NCBI GenBank assembly: GCA_907163375.1 | Contig: CAJQUW010001458.1 | Span: 62,001-126,000, forward strand | DNA: 64,000 bases | Direction: 5' to 3' | Source: Prostheceraeus crozeri | Lineage: Eukaryota > Platyhelminthes > Polycladida > Euryleptidae | Shown: piece by piece, positions 1 through 10,705 of the stretch | Position numbering within the stretch: the stretch's first letter is position 1 | Layout of the letters: every line of letters starts with the position of its first letter | Made by a program: the position numbers and the translations under genes | Notes under the pieces: model-generated | Database searches by the model: none | Seen by the model: only the letters and a program-made list of their open reading frames with translations | Told to the model about the DNA's origin: nothing

Positions 1-120
1 ACGTAATGAATATACACCACTAAAATAAGCCTAAAATTCATGAATGAATCTGGAGGCGATCGATGACGTTCCATTTACTGCAGGATGTGTATTGGAAACA
101 ATAAGATTCATGAAAATCAA

Positions 121-315
121 CATAAACGGTTGTTGATTTCAAAATGGGTGATAAAGATCGAAAGATCGTCGCTGGTTCTCAAGATGGGTAGCATAAATTT
201 CTCGATGGCAGTCCATTGGCCACAATTGTAAGAGAGAATAAACTGTAGCTAAAGAAGCGTTTTAAGGAACATAAACAAAAACGGTTGTTGATTTCAAAAT
301 GGTGATAAAGATCGA
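121..315. repeat. Direct repeat pair, ~40 bp
   Basis: A segment containing ACGGTTGTTGATTTCAAAAT followed by GGTGATAAAGATCGA occurs at 121-161 and again at 277-315, nearly identical. It looks like a local duplication. No gene is recognisable in 1-943. Confidence 0.7.
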
Positions 316-943
316 TGCACACCAAGTATGCTGACCGCCATTTGACTATCGACCGTAAGAAGGCGCTGGACGCCGAAGGCCCGTCACGCTGTTTCAACGT
401 CAATTTTACCTTTACTTTTGAACAATAAACTTGTAACTTCGAGTCAGAACCTCTTTTTAACTTGCTCCTGGTATGCATCGCCTGATTCGCAAACTGGTCA
501 ACTATGTCTAGTGTTCGCAAGATAATAAAAGAATGCCATTTTATAGCAAAGTAATTCGCATTGCTACGCTATGCGACGCTATGACGGTAACGACCGGTCC
601 ATTTTCAGGCTTACAATGACATCAAAATGATTGCGAATGAGATTTACATGAAAATCTCTGATACAGATATGTACAGTGATGCAATAATGATATGTGACAA
701 AGATCATGCTCATCTTAACAAGTCAAAACTCTAACATAATGTAAATGGAAAATAGGACATTAAGATGTCTCTTGCCTTCCTTGATTATAGCACATTAAGG
801 TGCCGAGTCAGTCCTTTGTCTCTGATATTTAGAGAAGGGCTTTTTTCTTTTATGAGAATTGCCTCGGCAGACAATTTGTGTCTGGGAATCGTGTCAGTAT
901 TTCCATTAGATCAATTATTCCTTTTGGTTTGATGCTGTGTTGC

Positions 944-2165
944 TCATTTGCCAAAATGAGCAAATACTGGCCAAGTTGAGACAAGTTGAGCCCGGTGAAT
1001 GTAGCTCCTGATTACTGAAATCTTGCATCTATGAGCAGTAAAGGAAGTAAAGTCCAAGCAATAGTTTGCAGCCGTCGGTTTACGATAAATAGAGAAACTT
1101 AGCGAGGTGTTGCTTGTGATTAAGACATCAAGAAAGGCAATTGAGTTATTTTCTTCAAACTCATAAGTAAAGTCCAAAACAGAGTTTGACAGATTATTTC
1201 TCAATAATCTAAATCAAATGAGTCTTACCCTTAACAATGACAAATATGTCATCAACATACCGATAATAAGCAATAGGTTGTTCTTCTTCTTTCACTGGAA
1301 GACCTCATTTTCTAAGTTAGACATGTAGAAGCTTACACACTTAGGACCAAGAGGTGATCCCATGGAAACACCATAAACCTGACGATAAAAGTTTCCCATC
1401 CAAGTGAAAGGTGTCTGGGCTTTTCTAATGTATTTCTTGGTATTTGTGGAGGAGGAATATTTGGATTATTATAAACGTTCTCCAAAATGATTTGTGTGGT
1501 CTCACAAACTGGAACATTGGTGAATAAGCTTACCACATCGATAGAAACCATCAAATGATTCCCTACAGTGTCATGCGAGTTTGCTTTCATTACAAAATCA
1601 TAAGAAGAGTCTGTGACATCTGCGTTATTGCAATATGGCTTAATAATGTTGTCAACAGATTGGCTAACTTCATGTGCTACCGAGCCTACCATTGAGATAA
1701 TTGGTCTTAAAGGCGGATTAGTCACACTTTTATGAACTTTTGGAGGTCCATATAAAAATCCAGGTCGAAAGTAAACAGTAAGTATGTTGATTTTTATCTT
1801 ATTATTCTGAACTCCAATCAAGGAGTTTAATTCTCTTTTAATTGCGGCCGTAGTATCTTTGATTAACTTCGTAAATTTTGAAGTATCTTGAACAATGGAA
1901 TTGAGCTTTTTGTCATAGTCTTCACGATCCATAACTACAGTTTTTTATCTCCTTTGTTTGCTTTTTTAATGACAATCTTTGTGTTCTTCTTCAGGTTTTT
2001 CAATGCTTCTTGCTCACCTTAGCTTAAAGGATTTTTACTTCGATCGACTGTATTTGTGTGCGCGAAGCTTTTGAGATCAGCTTTTAATTCTTCAGAATTC
2101 GTTATTGTGATTTTATTCTCGAACTCTGATCGTTTTAAAGAAGAGAACAGTTTTTCTTTTAATTG
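944..2165 (-). mobile_element. Penelope-like retroelement reverse transcriptase fragment (fossil)
   Basis: The minus strand reads as a Penelope-type reverse transcriptase. In order it shows a KANKGD...VVMDREDY finger segment, YGPPKVHK, NPPLRPIISMVGS, a SIDVVSLFTNVPV catalytic motif, the YVDD box at about 1235-1265, then SIAFLDVLI and YRKPTAANY, which are typical of this family's RT thumb. No endonuclease domain or terminal repeats are visible next to it. It is broken, with at least three breaks, and is a fossil copy. The family call rests on the run of RT motifs and is fairly secure. Confidence 0.8.
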
Positions 2166-2215
2166 GCATTAATTCAGAAAGAATTGACTATTTCTCTTAT
2201 AGCAAGATATACAAT

Positions 2216-3540
2216 TTGTTTTGTGGCTTGAATGCGAGAAAGGCTTGTGGCAGTGATGCTATGCCTCCATTTGTATTAAAAATTGCTGCTAATGCCATAT
2301 GTCTCCCTCTCAGTCATCTTCAACTGTCTTTTCCCCTAAACCATGGAAAATTGCAGACATCTGTCCTCTGCCAAAAGCTGCTCATGTTCATGAAGGTGCA
2401 CTACGCCCAATATCGCTGCTGCCTATAATGGGTAGGATCTGTGAAAAAGTAATTTTGAATAAGCTTCGTGAGTCTCTTTTACGCTATCATGATGAATTCC
2501 AATTCGCATATAGGCCAGGCTCCTTAACTTGTGTGCTTTGATGACTGTACATGACATCATTTTAAAGATTTTCTGCACAATGTTAGCAGTTCGCATCATT
2601 GCTTTCTGTTGAGTTATCAATCCTTGTTTAGTTTGTTTTATTTCATGTTCATGCCGAGAGATGCATTTGACAACTACAATTTAAGGTTATCTTCATGTTA
2701 CTATAATTTCATTCAAAGTAGAGTCATTTCATAGACATTCATGTACATCCATTGTTCATTTAGTTATTGTTTCATCGATTGTAATCAAGATATCAGACAC
2801 TGTCCTGTATTAATTTATTTTGTGGTCACGGTCTGTTGCGTTGTGTTGAGATGCACTCTCTCTTATAAATGCCTTCTTCATGTATGACATGTCCTAGTCT
2901 CTGGTGAAATACAGTACAACTGCGCACGCACGAGACGCCTTCTCGATGAAAACTTCAATACTTTTGATATGACTAATGAATTTGATCTGGTTCCTCATCA
3001 TCTTCTTTTGACTGAGCTGAATGTAATCTTCCTAATGCAGTTTTTGTGAACTGGCGGATTAATTATTTAATAGATCGTGAACAAAAAGTTAAACTTGGCA
3101 GTGTTAGAAGTACTCATGTGTTTTGTAGCAAATGGAGTTGCTCAGGGGACTGTGATCGGTCCAATTTTGTTTGCCTTGAAACTAGTTTTTAATTGTTATT
3201 CGAGCATTAAGGGAACATGCCTCTGCATCATTTTTGAATCCAGGTGCTGTTCTTCATTCCACAATCATGTCACTTTGGAAAATATCTTTTTCGCATCACA
3301 CATGATGAGGCTGTTCGACCTTGTGAAAATTACAACGTGTTGGATATCATCGATTGTCGACAATCATTGTCACTGAAGTTGTTTAAACAGGCACTGGCAT
3401 CTGATAATCATGTTTTGCATTATATGTTATTACTATATATGTCACAACTATCACGTGTAAAGTCATTTCGCAGCAATCGCTTCATTCTTCCATCTGTCAG
3501 AACCAAGCGAAGAATATACAGATTTATTTAGTTTCTTTCT
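2216..3540 (+). mobile_element. Decayed non-LTR retrotransposon (LINE) RT region
   Basis: Plus-strand pieces in different frames match the order of a CR1/jockey-type LINE RT: KACGSDAMPPFVLK (2240-2285), WKIADICPLPKA and RPISLLPIMGRICEKV (2345-2450), a degraded F-D-L-V-P-H-H segment near 2970, then NGVAQGTVIGPILFA (3131-3175), and finally the C-terminal basic tail with SVRTKRRIYRFI ending near 3531. The frame changes several times and about 400 bp in the middle (2560-2930) have no readable RT. It is an old, dead copy. The clade within LINEs is uncertain. Confidence 0.75.
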
Positions 3541-4669
3541 TGCTGTATAATCAAAATCTTTGGTGCCATTTGTATAGAATTTGTTTGTAATGTGAGACTA
3601 CACTTTGTATACTGTTCGAGATCTTCTGCGATTTTCATTTGGAGGTCTCTTTGTTGTTTATTATAGGTCTACGCTCATTGTTATAGTTCACCGAATGTTG
3701 CCACGCCAGCTATATTATTTTTGGCACACCACAACCTGCGGTAATCGCATCTCACGTTTATCTGTACATCATATAAGGAACCGAGCATTATAATGATCAA
3801 TGTGCTTCAATTAGGCTAGTGATTTCGAATTCATCTAGACTCCAAATATCCACTTATGTGCAATTTATAGCTGAGAATACTTTGTTGAAGCCAATATTGA
3901 AGTACTTAGTTAATCCTACATCAAATGTCATTTTTTCAAAATTTGTGAGAAAACAAATTGCAGATATTTTAAACATAAGTTTACTTGCATCCTTTAACTG
4001 TCACGTAGATTTTTTCCTTGAAAAGAGCAAGTAGACGCAAACCTTCTAGGCCCACCAGTTACTTTAAAAGAAGCGAAAAGCCGACATTCCATTTTGATAG
4101 ATCTCATGATCCTCTATAATACCATGAATGCTACTGAAAAATTTGAGTATGATATTCTTTGTAAAAGAATTTTTTGGACTGATAGTCCGGCAGCCTGAAC
4201 GAGTTTCTGCTGGGATTAGGCCGAAAAATGAGACTTTCACAGAATGATGTATGCCTTATTTCTACCACGAATCTGCGCGTCTGCCGAGTTCTACCTGGTT
4301 GCACTTTTTTACAGAAAGGATAAAAGAAAAACACAAATCCAACGGAACGCAGACTGCAGTATTTGGTTAAAATGAATTTCTTTGTCTTTTGTGATTTAGT
4401 GAAAATAACTTAACCATGTGCTTTAATAATCAGTGCATTAAATTTGAGGCGAGAATGCATTTGCATGCTTTTCGACAGGAGCCTTTCGCCCGACAACTGC
4501 GTTTTCGGCTGGAACACAATCTTAAGGGAGTCCGCGATGTCCTTTAAAATCCAAATAAATGATTCGCGGTAGACTATGTATTGAGAGGAGATGAGAGGTT
4601 TGGAGCAGGTTTGGGAGGTCTACAACGATAACCTACAATTATGCAAAGTCACTGAATTCTTTATACATA
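3541..4669. other. No gene seen
   Basis: Only short open frames without recognisable motifs. This is intergenic DNA between the LINE remnant and the Tc1-type element. Confidence 0.5.
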
Positions 4670-5858
4670 CAGTCATGGAAAAAATATAGTACCCGATAAG
4701 TTGCAACATATTGTTGGCAGCAGTCGATGTTAATAACTACAAATCAACATTCGCCAGTGATCTATTATGATCTAAACGAACGAATGCAATCATGCTGATA
4801 CTGCGGACAGTCCATAAATATCTACTGATCTGAGTTAACACTACACAAAGACACCAACATGATGTTACTAAAATGTTTTGGAAGTGCCACTTTGTTCATT
4901 TCATTCAAGATCGCTATTAGCTGTGGCCTCGCGCGGTGCCGACTCAAGTGAGTTTATGAAAGGTCAAATTTATGCATTAAGGACTCATGCATTATTTTCA
5001 AAACCAAAAATAGCTGAGTGCTTGAGCATTTCAGAGAACACGGTCAAAAAGCATCTTCAGAGATTTTCTGTCGATGCGCAAGCTGAAGGAAGCATAGAGG
5101 TGCTTGTGGGTGGAAGAAAGTGACCGAGAAGATGAAGAGATTGTCAGGATGTCTTCAGAAAATCCTTTCATGTCTGTCAGAGAAATAAAGCATGACTCGC
5201 AACTTGAATGTGACAGAAGAACAGTTTCGAATCGGTTGCGAGATGCTGGTCTCAAATCCTCTGCACCGGCAAGGAAGACTCTAATGACTGATGACCATAA
5301 AGATTGCAGACTTGAATGGCCTCGGCAAAAATCGAATTGGAGCTCTAGGAGCTGGAAGACAGTTGTGTTTTCTGTTGAATCGCGATTCTGCTTAGGACAA
5401 TCCCGCGTGCAGTATGTTCGAAGACCCTTTCCATGCCGATATTTGAAACCCTATGTTTGCAGCATTCCCAATAGGTTTGTGGCTCATGCAATGGTATGGG
5501 GAATCTTCTGTAAACGGCTTCACGGATTTAGTCAGACTCGAAACCCACATTGCTTTGGAACAGTATACTAATATTCTTGCTGAGCTCCTCGTGCCAATTT
5601 GGCCCATGATATCTCAAGGAAACGGCATTTTCCAACAAGACAATGCGCCTATCTATACTGCCCTTCGAACGCAAACATTTCTCCAACAAAATGATATCAA
5701 CATCTTTGAGTGGCCTCCTTACAGCACTGACATGAACCCTATCGAAAATGTGTGGGGTAGAATTGAACTGAAATTGCAAAGGAAATATGAAAATCCGTCT
5801 AACAGTGACAAACTTTTTGCAACTATAGAAAATATTTGGAGAGAACTCAAAGAAGTAC

Positions 5859-6238
5859 AATTGAGAATATTCCTTGGCTATTCATTTTATTTTTTTAGAT
5901 TGGAAAGAGCCAAGTAAATTGTTATAGTCTATCAATAGTTGCTTATTACTGCAATATATTTCTCCTACTATCCGTAGGTATCATCAGGCAGTTAATGAAT
6001 GATTTACAGAATAAAATTTGAAATTCACATCAAGAGATATATAAAAAAGATGTACAAAATATACAAACTATGGTAAGAGAAGAGAATTTCAAATTTGATG
6101 TGAATTTCAAATTTTATTCTGTAAATCATTCACTAACTGCCTGATGATACCTACGGATAGTAGGAGAAATATATTGCAGTAATAAGCAACTGTTGATAAA
6201 TTCTAACAATTTTCTTGGCTCTTTCCAATCTATAAAAA
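5859..6238. mobile_element. Foldback insert with 12-bp target duplication
   Basis: TCAAAGAAGTAC occurs at 5847-5858 and again at 6239-6250, directly flanking this 380-bp insert, and the host transposase frame continues across the second copy. The insert is a long inverted repeat: arms at about 5897-6032 and 6096-6231 are roughly 95 percent complementary, around a ~63-bp loop. Each arm holds CTGATGA, a CCTAC/GTAGG hairpin and GAAA, a hammerhead-ribozyme-like core. The arrangement could be two inverted terminal units of a Penelope-like element, which are known to carry hammerheads, but no coding part is present. Confidence 0.75.
6141..6169 (+). ncRNA. Hammerhead-like core motif
   Basis: CTGATGA (6141-6147), then a stem CCTAC (6150-6154)/GTAGG (6160-6164) with loop GGATA, then GAAA (6166-6169). 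This is the order of the hammerhead core around stem II. The mirror copy lies on the minus strand at 5959-5987 in the other arm of the palindrome. I could not place a convincing stem I, stem III or cleavage site, so catalysis is unproven. Confidence 0.35.
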
Positions 6239-6461
6239 TCAAAGAAGTACGAAGTCATCGGAAATACCAAATTTATTCTATGATTGATCGTGTGGAAGAA
6301 CTCATACGTGCAGACGTAGGCATCACAAGATTTTAATATTGTACTTTTATCACTGTCATGATGTTCATTTATTGGAGTAATAATAGGTATGTGAAAGTGA
6401 CGCAGGAATAAGTCTTGAGTTTCCATTTTTTTCACCGGGTACTATCTTTTTTCCATGACTG

Positions 6462-6961
6462 CTTGATAAAACTTCAAGCCGGAGCCGTGGTACTTCCTGT
6501 CGCCCCCGCCTCCGACCTGCTACCACGACTCAGGCTCCGAAACACTGGTGTGTGTACATCATTCTGTGAAAGTCTTCATTTTCGGCCTCGTTCCTTGCAG
6601 AAATTCGCTCTGGCTGCCATACCATGACTTTCAACTAGACAGTAGGCCTTAGACTGTGTTGACTAATTTATCTAACTAATTCAGCAACGATCATGCACGC
6701 AGACAACAATCAATATTACTTTCGAAAACGAATTACTTCAGATATTTTACACGGAATCTGTATCAAATCCATTCACAACTCTCGTGAACCTCGAGGGATT
6801 AGAAAAATGAGTAGAGTATTTATAAGTAAACTATTTGAATATGTAAGCTAGGGCTTATTTGAATATTAAAACTAGAGAAGGATTAAAAAAATTGGCGTGT
6901 AATTTCTGAATGCTGACAATCTCCATTTGAAAATTTGATAGATAGTTTTCAAGGCAGAGGA
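6462..6961. other. No gene seen
   Basis: Spacer between the Tc1-type element and the 3' end of the GST gene. It has one GC-richer patch at about 6480-6540 and nothing recognisable. Confidence 0.5.
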
Positions 6962-7216
6962 TTAGTATTGAGTTTTCGGTCGTTCCTTGATCCAGTCTGC
7001 AACTGCCGGCAGTTCCTTGCAAACACTATCATAATGATCGGCAAGTTTGGGGTGCTTATCATACAACTCTGTAAATAGGATCTGCAGATAGTCGGTCATT
7101 CCCATCAGAGCAAAATCTGCCAAAGTTATTCTTCCTTTCACTACGTATCCACTTTGTTCGTCCAGATACTTGTCAAACATGCTTGTTAGCACTTCTCCTT
7201 GACCCTCCATCATTTC
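6962..7216 (-). CDS. Sigma-class glutathione S-transferase, last coding exon
   Basis: This exon encodes the C-terminal all-helical domain of the GST that starts at 10034: EMMEGQGEVLTSMFDKYL through ITLADFALMGMTDYL to ERPKTQY and a TAA stop (6962-6964), 84 residues. The acceptor is TTTCAATTTGCAG just right of 7216, in phase 0, matching the donor at 9671. The helix-capping ITLADF segment is the usual GST 'S/T-x-A-D' N-capping box. Joined to the first coding exon it gives a 205-residue protein, the normal size for the family. No consensus poly(A) signal was identified with confidence. Confidence 0.92.
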   Translation of the reverse strand, partial: EMMEGQGEVLTSMFDKYLDEQSGYVVKGRITLADFALMGMTDYLQILFTELYDKHPKLADHYDSVCKELPAVADWIKERPKTQY

Positions 7217-9671
7217 CTGCAAATTGAAAGGCACATTTTATCATGCACTGTTAATTCGAGCTATCATGAACTTGTGTTCAATGGGAATAGGGTCTAAAGT
7301 GCAAGCTTATGCAACCGCTATGGATCGAGTATCCTTGATAACTAGTTGAACATTTAATGTCATAGCCATGTGAATTGGATGACTTTGTCACAGACTTTGT
7401 GCGATGACAAGACTTTGTTCTAGAATAAGGGATATAAGTTTTTGGTTGGATGGGTTGATTGCAATTAACAATCGATTTTTGTGGAATTTCGGTTGATAAC
7501 GTCAGTCACTTGAATTATCAATTTAGCTATACTGTGGTCTCTATACTAAAGTATGTTCGGCAATTTACATAGAATCATTACTTTTTTAAAGTATATAATA
7601 GAGATATCCCCAGACTTCAGCAATTTAAACACCCAATTTCTTGGCAGCCGTAGACGTTGCGAAGGGTTATGCCCGAAGGGTTATTGTCATTTCAGCTCGA
7701 AATGGTCAAGCTAGCTTAAAACATCTAGAATTGCTGAACAAGCTGTAGGACTGCATCAACAGGCTGCTCTGCAGTTCTTTATCATGGCTTTGATGTGTGG
7801 CTTATATTCGTAAATATTGCATAGCACCAGTTCGACAAGACATAAATTGCTCATGAACTCAGACTTGAACAATTTATGCACAAAGTTCCTTGGCAGTCGC
7901 AAATATTGCGTTTCACTTTACAGTGCTCGTCAGTTCCGATATGTCATTATACAGAATTGATCATAAAAAACGGACCACCTAAATTATGTGCTGAAATTGA
8001 ATCAATTCTCATGCCTTCCAGCCAACGTGTATATACAAGCACATCATTCGAGAGTCCACATTCTCAGGTTTCAAATAATGATACCCGGTAAACTTGCATC
8101 CTTTATTTTGCTTGCTGGACAGTCGTCAAAATATAATAATCGCTAAATATACAAATCGCAGTTTTTCAATAAATACCATGGAATGAATCAGGCACGAGGA
8201 GAATGAGCATTTTCTGAACTTAATTTGATACATTGCTCATCGAAATGGGTGAACTAGAAAGGAAAATGTTTTATCGTAAAGTTTTCACAAGTTCGTTACT
8301 CTATGGCCTGGAAGTGTCATCTGTCACTTTTTCATCAGAGATGCTAGTGATCTTTAGTATCCTTGCGACGTAATTGTAATGACGTTATCATGCAAGCATT
8401 CTTCGGCATCGTTTTTGTCATATTGTACACTGTTGGCCTATTATGTGCCATTTAAATAGGAAGGACTTCAAGAAACTGGAGATACTGTACAAAACGGCTT
8501 GTCGGTGGTGCTGTGTGAAGATCATTAAAAGTATTTGTATACATAAAGAGTGTCATCCGTTGTCTCAATTTTTTGTTTTGCGTGACTCTAAGCATGATAT
8601 CAGACATTCCCGTGCCCTTCTTCCTTTACGTCGGAACTCATCCCTGTATTACAACTCATTTGTTCGATTTTCGTCACGTTCGTAACTTTGACACGTTGAT
8701 TTTGTCAGCACCAAACAATTCTTGTATTAGTCATACCGCTTTTGTATGATGAATAAAGCATTCTATTATCATTATTATTATTGCGATGTAAATAGTAAGA
8801 ACACGTAGGCTTAATTCAAATAAGGTCAGTAGCTCCTCCCAAACTTCTCTCAACATTTTTCTCAATAACTCTAAAACACATGCAAGGTCATCGAAGATAC
8901 AAAACTGAAGGCGAGTTGAGTCTACACTGCACTGTACACAAAAAAAACAAGCGAAGGAGGATCGCTGTTCTCTCACCTCATCGACTGCAGTTGTTCATTA
9001 TATGTGTATGTTCTTCCAATAATTGAATAGAATTAAGAAAAAAATAATGTTGAAAGAAGTTTGAAGATCTTTGAACAGTCCACTTACAAATGTATATTTT
9101 AATGAATTATTAAAAATGTCAATGATACTTAAAATTGCATCGATTTTGACGGTTGTATCACACTAATTCGTAACACTATTTACACAATTGCATGTATCAT
9201 GAACCGTTCCATTTACTTGGCAGCACAATCAGCCGGACAGCTCATTCAAATGCGGTAAGGCAAACGTGATTCAATTGAGCGGTTTCTACTGTGTTCTCGA
9301 TGTATGCTCACTTGTTCACATGCACATGTAGAACAATTTATCTCGTAGAAAAGTCTGTTGATTAAAGGAGAAATGCATCCAATGAGAGGATAGTTGAAGA
9401 TATATCCAAAAACATGCACTTTGGTATCCATTGTTGCCCAGTCCAAGATAATATGACAATAGTGCACTGTGTGAATAATGTAAAGTACTGAATAATGTAA
9501 AGTAATGTGTTTGAATAATGCAATGCCACTTGCCAACTCAAGTGTTTTTGATTGACAGGTTTCGACTTTCTTACAAATCAGATGTCATTTACAGTGCCAC
9601 GAATTTAGCGTAGGTGCTTAGTTACAATAGCCTAGATCTATTGTAATCGAAACTTGACACAATTCCCTCAC
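7217..9671 (-). other. GST intron
   Basis: Intron of about 2.45 kb between GTGAGG (donor at 9671) and TTGCAG (acceptor ending at 7217), minus strand, phase 0. It holds a plus-strand LINE tail (8443-8785). A short repeat of TGAATAATGTAAAGTA lies near 9473-9503. Nothing else was recognised. Confidence 0.85.
8443..8785 (+). mobile_element. LINE 3' fragment inside the GST intron
   Basis: The frame from 8443 reads NRKDFKKLEILYKTACRWCC, then LLPLRRNSSLYYNSFVRFSS, the basic C-terminal tail of a CR1/jockey-type LINE protein. It is followed by a short 3' UTR ending in an ATTATCATTATTATTATT microsatellite at about 8762-8782, typical of a 5'-truncated LINE tail. It lies on the plus strand, antisense to the GST gene. 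Confidence 0.7.
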
Positions 9672-10046
9672 CTTTTTCATCATCTCTTTCTCTTCTTCGG
9701 GCTTTAAACTGAAGAATAATTTCGTCATTTCCTTTTCCAACTCATTGATTTGGTCGAGCATGCGTTCAATAAGGTAAGTTTCGTGACTATTCTTGCCCAT
9801 CATCCCATGATCCTGAGCAATCATTTTCGCAATAGCCAAACTATGAGCTAGAATTTTGCCATCTGGAGTTTCAACATATGGGCACTGACCAGTCGGGGAC
9901 TTGTGTTTGTATTCTGGCCATTCTTCTCGAGTAAAGCGAATGTCTTCAAATTCCTGTTTATTTGCAACAAGGATAAGTCGGATTATTTCAGCTCGTCCGC
10001 GCGCTTCATAGTAATATACCTTGTATTTCCCCATGGTCGAATAGAT
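9672..10046 (-). CDS. Sigma-class glutathione S-transferase, first coding exon
   Basis: The ATG is at 10034 with the context TTCGACCATGGGG, and 363 bases are coding (121 residues). The exon covers the whole thioredoxin-like N-terminal domain and the first helices of the C-terminal domain. Visible GST landmarks are YYYEARGRAEIIRL with the catalytic Tyr near residue 8, the cis-Pro region TGQCPYVE that contacts glutathione, and HSLAIAKMIA with the Ser that binds the gamma-glutamyl group. The class-sigma / prostaglandin-D-synthase type is inferred from these. The donor after KK is AAAAAG/GTGAGG. Twelve bases upstream of the ATG a TTACAG acceptor ends, so a non-coding 5' exon probably lies further right. 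Expected role: cytosolic glutathione conjugation or prostanoid isomerisation. The intact hAT element begins only 83 bp further upstream. Confidence 0.93.
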
Positions 10047-10705
10047 CTGTAATGATAAAGTGATTGTCTTACCAAGAAAGATTAGTATGTAGATTCCTGT
10101 TGAATTTTTGCTAGATTATTGGTAAATACTAGGGTGCGGCGATTTAAATCGATCGGAATTGAAAAATCGAAAATCGATCGGTAATCACAAGAGATCGCGA
10201 TTTTCAGTTCGATTTTTTCGTTTTGATAAATAAATGCTACATTTCCCAATTCAGGTCAATACAGGTATGGGAAGTGGTCAAACCCAATTCATTTCATGTA
10301 CAATACACGAGAACGATTTCTTAATTGAAATTATCTGTGATTCCTCCCAGCTAGCTACATGTAGGATGGTTACTTGATCATCAAACAAGTTGCTGTGCTA
10401 GACTGCTACTGCTATCAGCCAGAATCGGCTCAGGCAGTCTATTGTGTGTCTAAGCTGTGATGTCAGTTGAAGCCAATTCTGTGGTTGAAGCTATGAGTCA
10501 GCGGCGTTGGCATTGTCCTTGACTCCGTGCACTATTTCTTAGGGAAGCTAAAAATAGTTGATTTAGGGTGAGCAGCAGGTGACGAAACTCGTTGGAATTT
10601 GGACACTGATTGGTTTAAAGTTAGACATTGTTATCATGATCGCCTTCGATCGAGAGGGCTATGCTGTAGTCAATTTCGGCATTCTACGCTCCCCCTACCG
10701 TCGTT

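Larger units (their letters stand above)
4878..6336 (+). pseudogene. Tc1 transposase pseudogene (DD34E)
   Basis: Coding remnants of the element at 4670-6461. The N-terminal DNA-binding part is in one frame to about 5123, the next in a second frame to about 5420, and the last in a third frame. In the last part 34 residues separate the Asp of QQDNAP from the Glu of NPIENVWG. The reading frame stops making sense after LKEV at about 5856, where a foldback insert begins. It resumes after the insert with KEVRSHRKYQ and ends in GITRF plus a stop near 6336, which matches a Tc1 C-terminus. The first catalytic Asp is replaced by Val. It cannot encode an active transposase. Confidence 0.85.
4670..6461 (+). 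mobile_element. Tc1-type DNA transposon, inactive, with a foldback insert
   Basis: Terminal inverted repeats of 26 bp with one mismatch lie at 4670-4695 and 6436-6461, beginning CAGTCATGGAAAAAA. A TA dinucleotide precedes the left end; the right flank reads CTT, so one half of the TA target site has been lost. The transposase is in at least three frames: a helix-turn-helix N-terminus (4940-5110), a middle part (5104-5400) in which the usual F-S-D-E-S reads VFSVES so the first catalytic Asp is lost, and a C-terminal part with QQDNAP and NPIENVWG spaced for DD34E. Without the 5859-6238 insert the element would be about 1.4 kb, normal for Tc1. Confidence 0.9.

Noticed and set aside
10034-10065. 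GTAAGA and TTACAG about 30 bases apart just upstream of the GST ATG, looking like an intron.
   Set aside because: Thirty bases is too short for a spliceosomal intron in animals; only the acceptor is taken as plausible.
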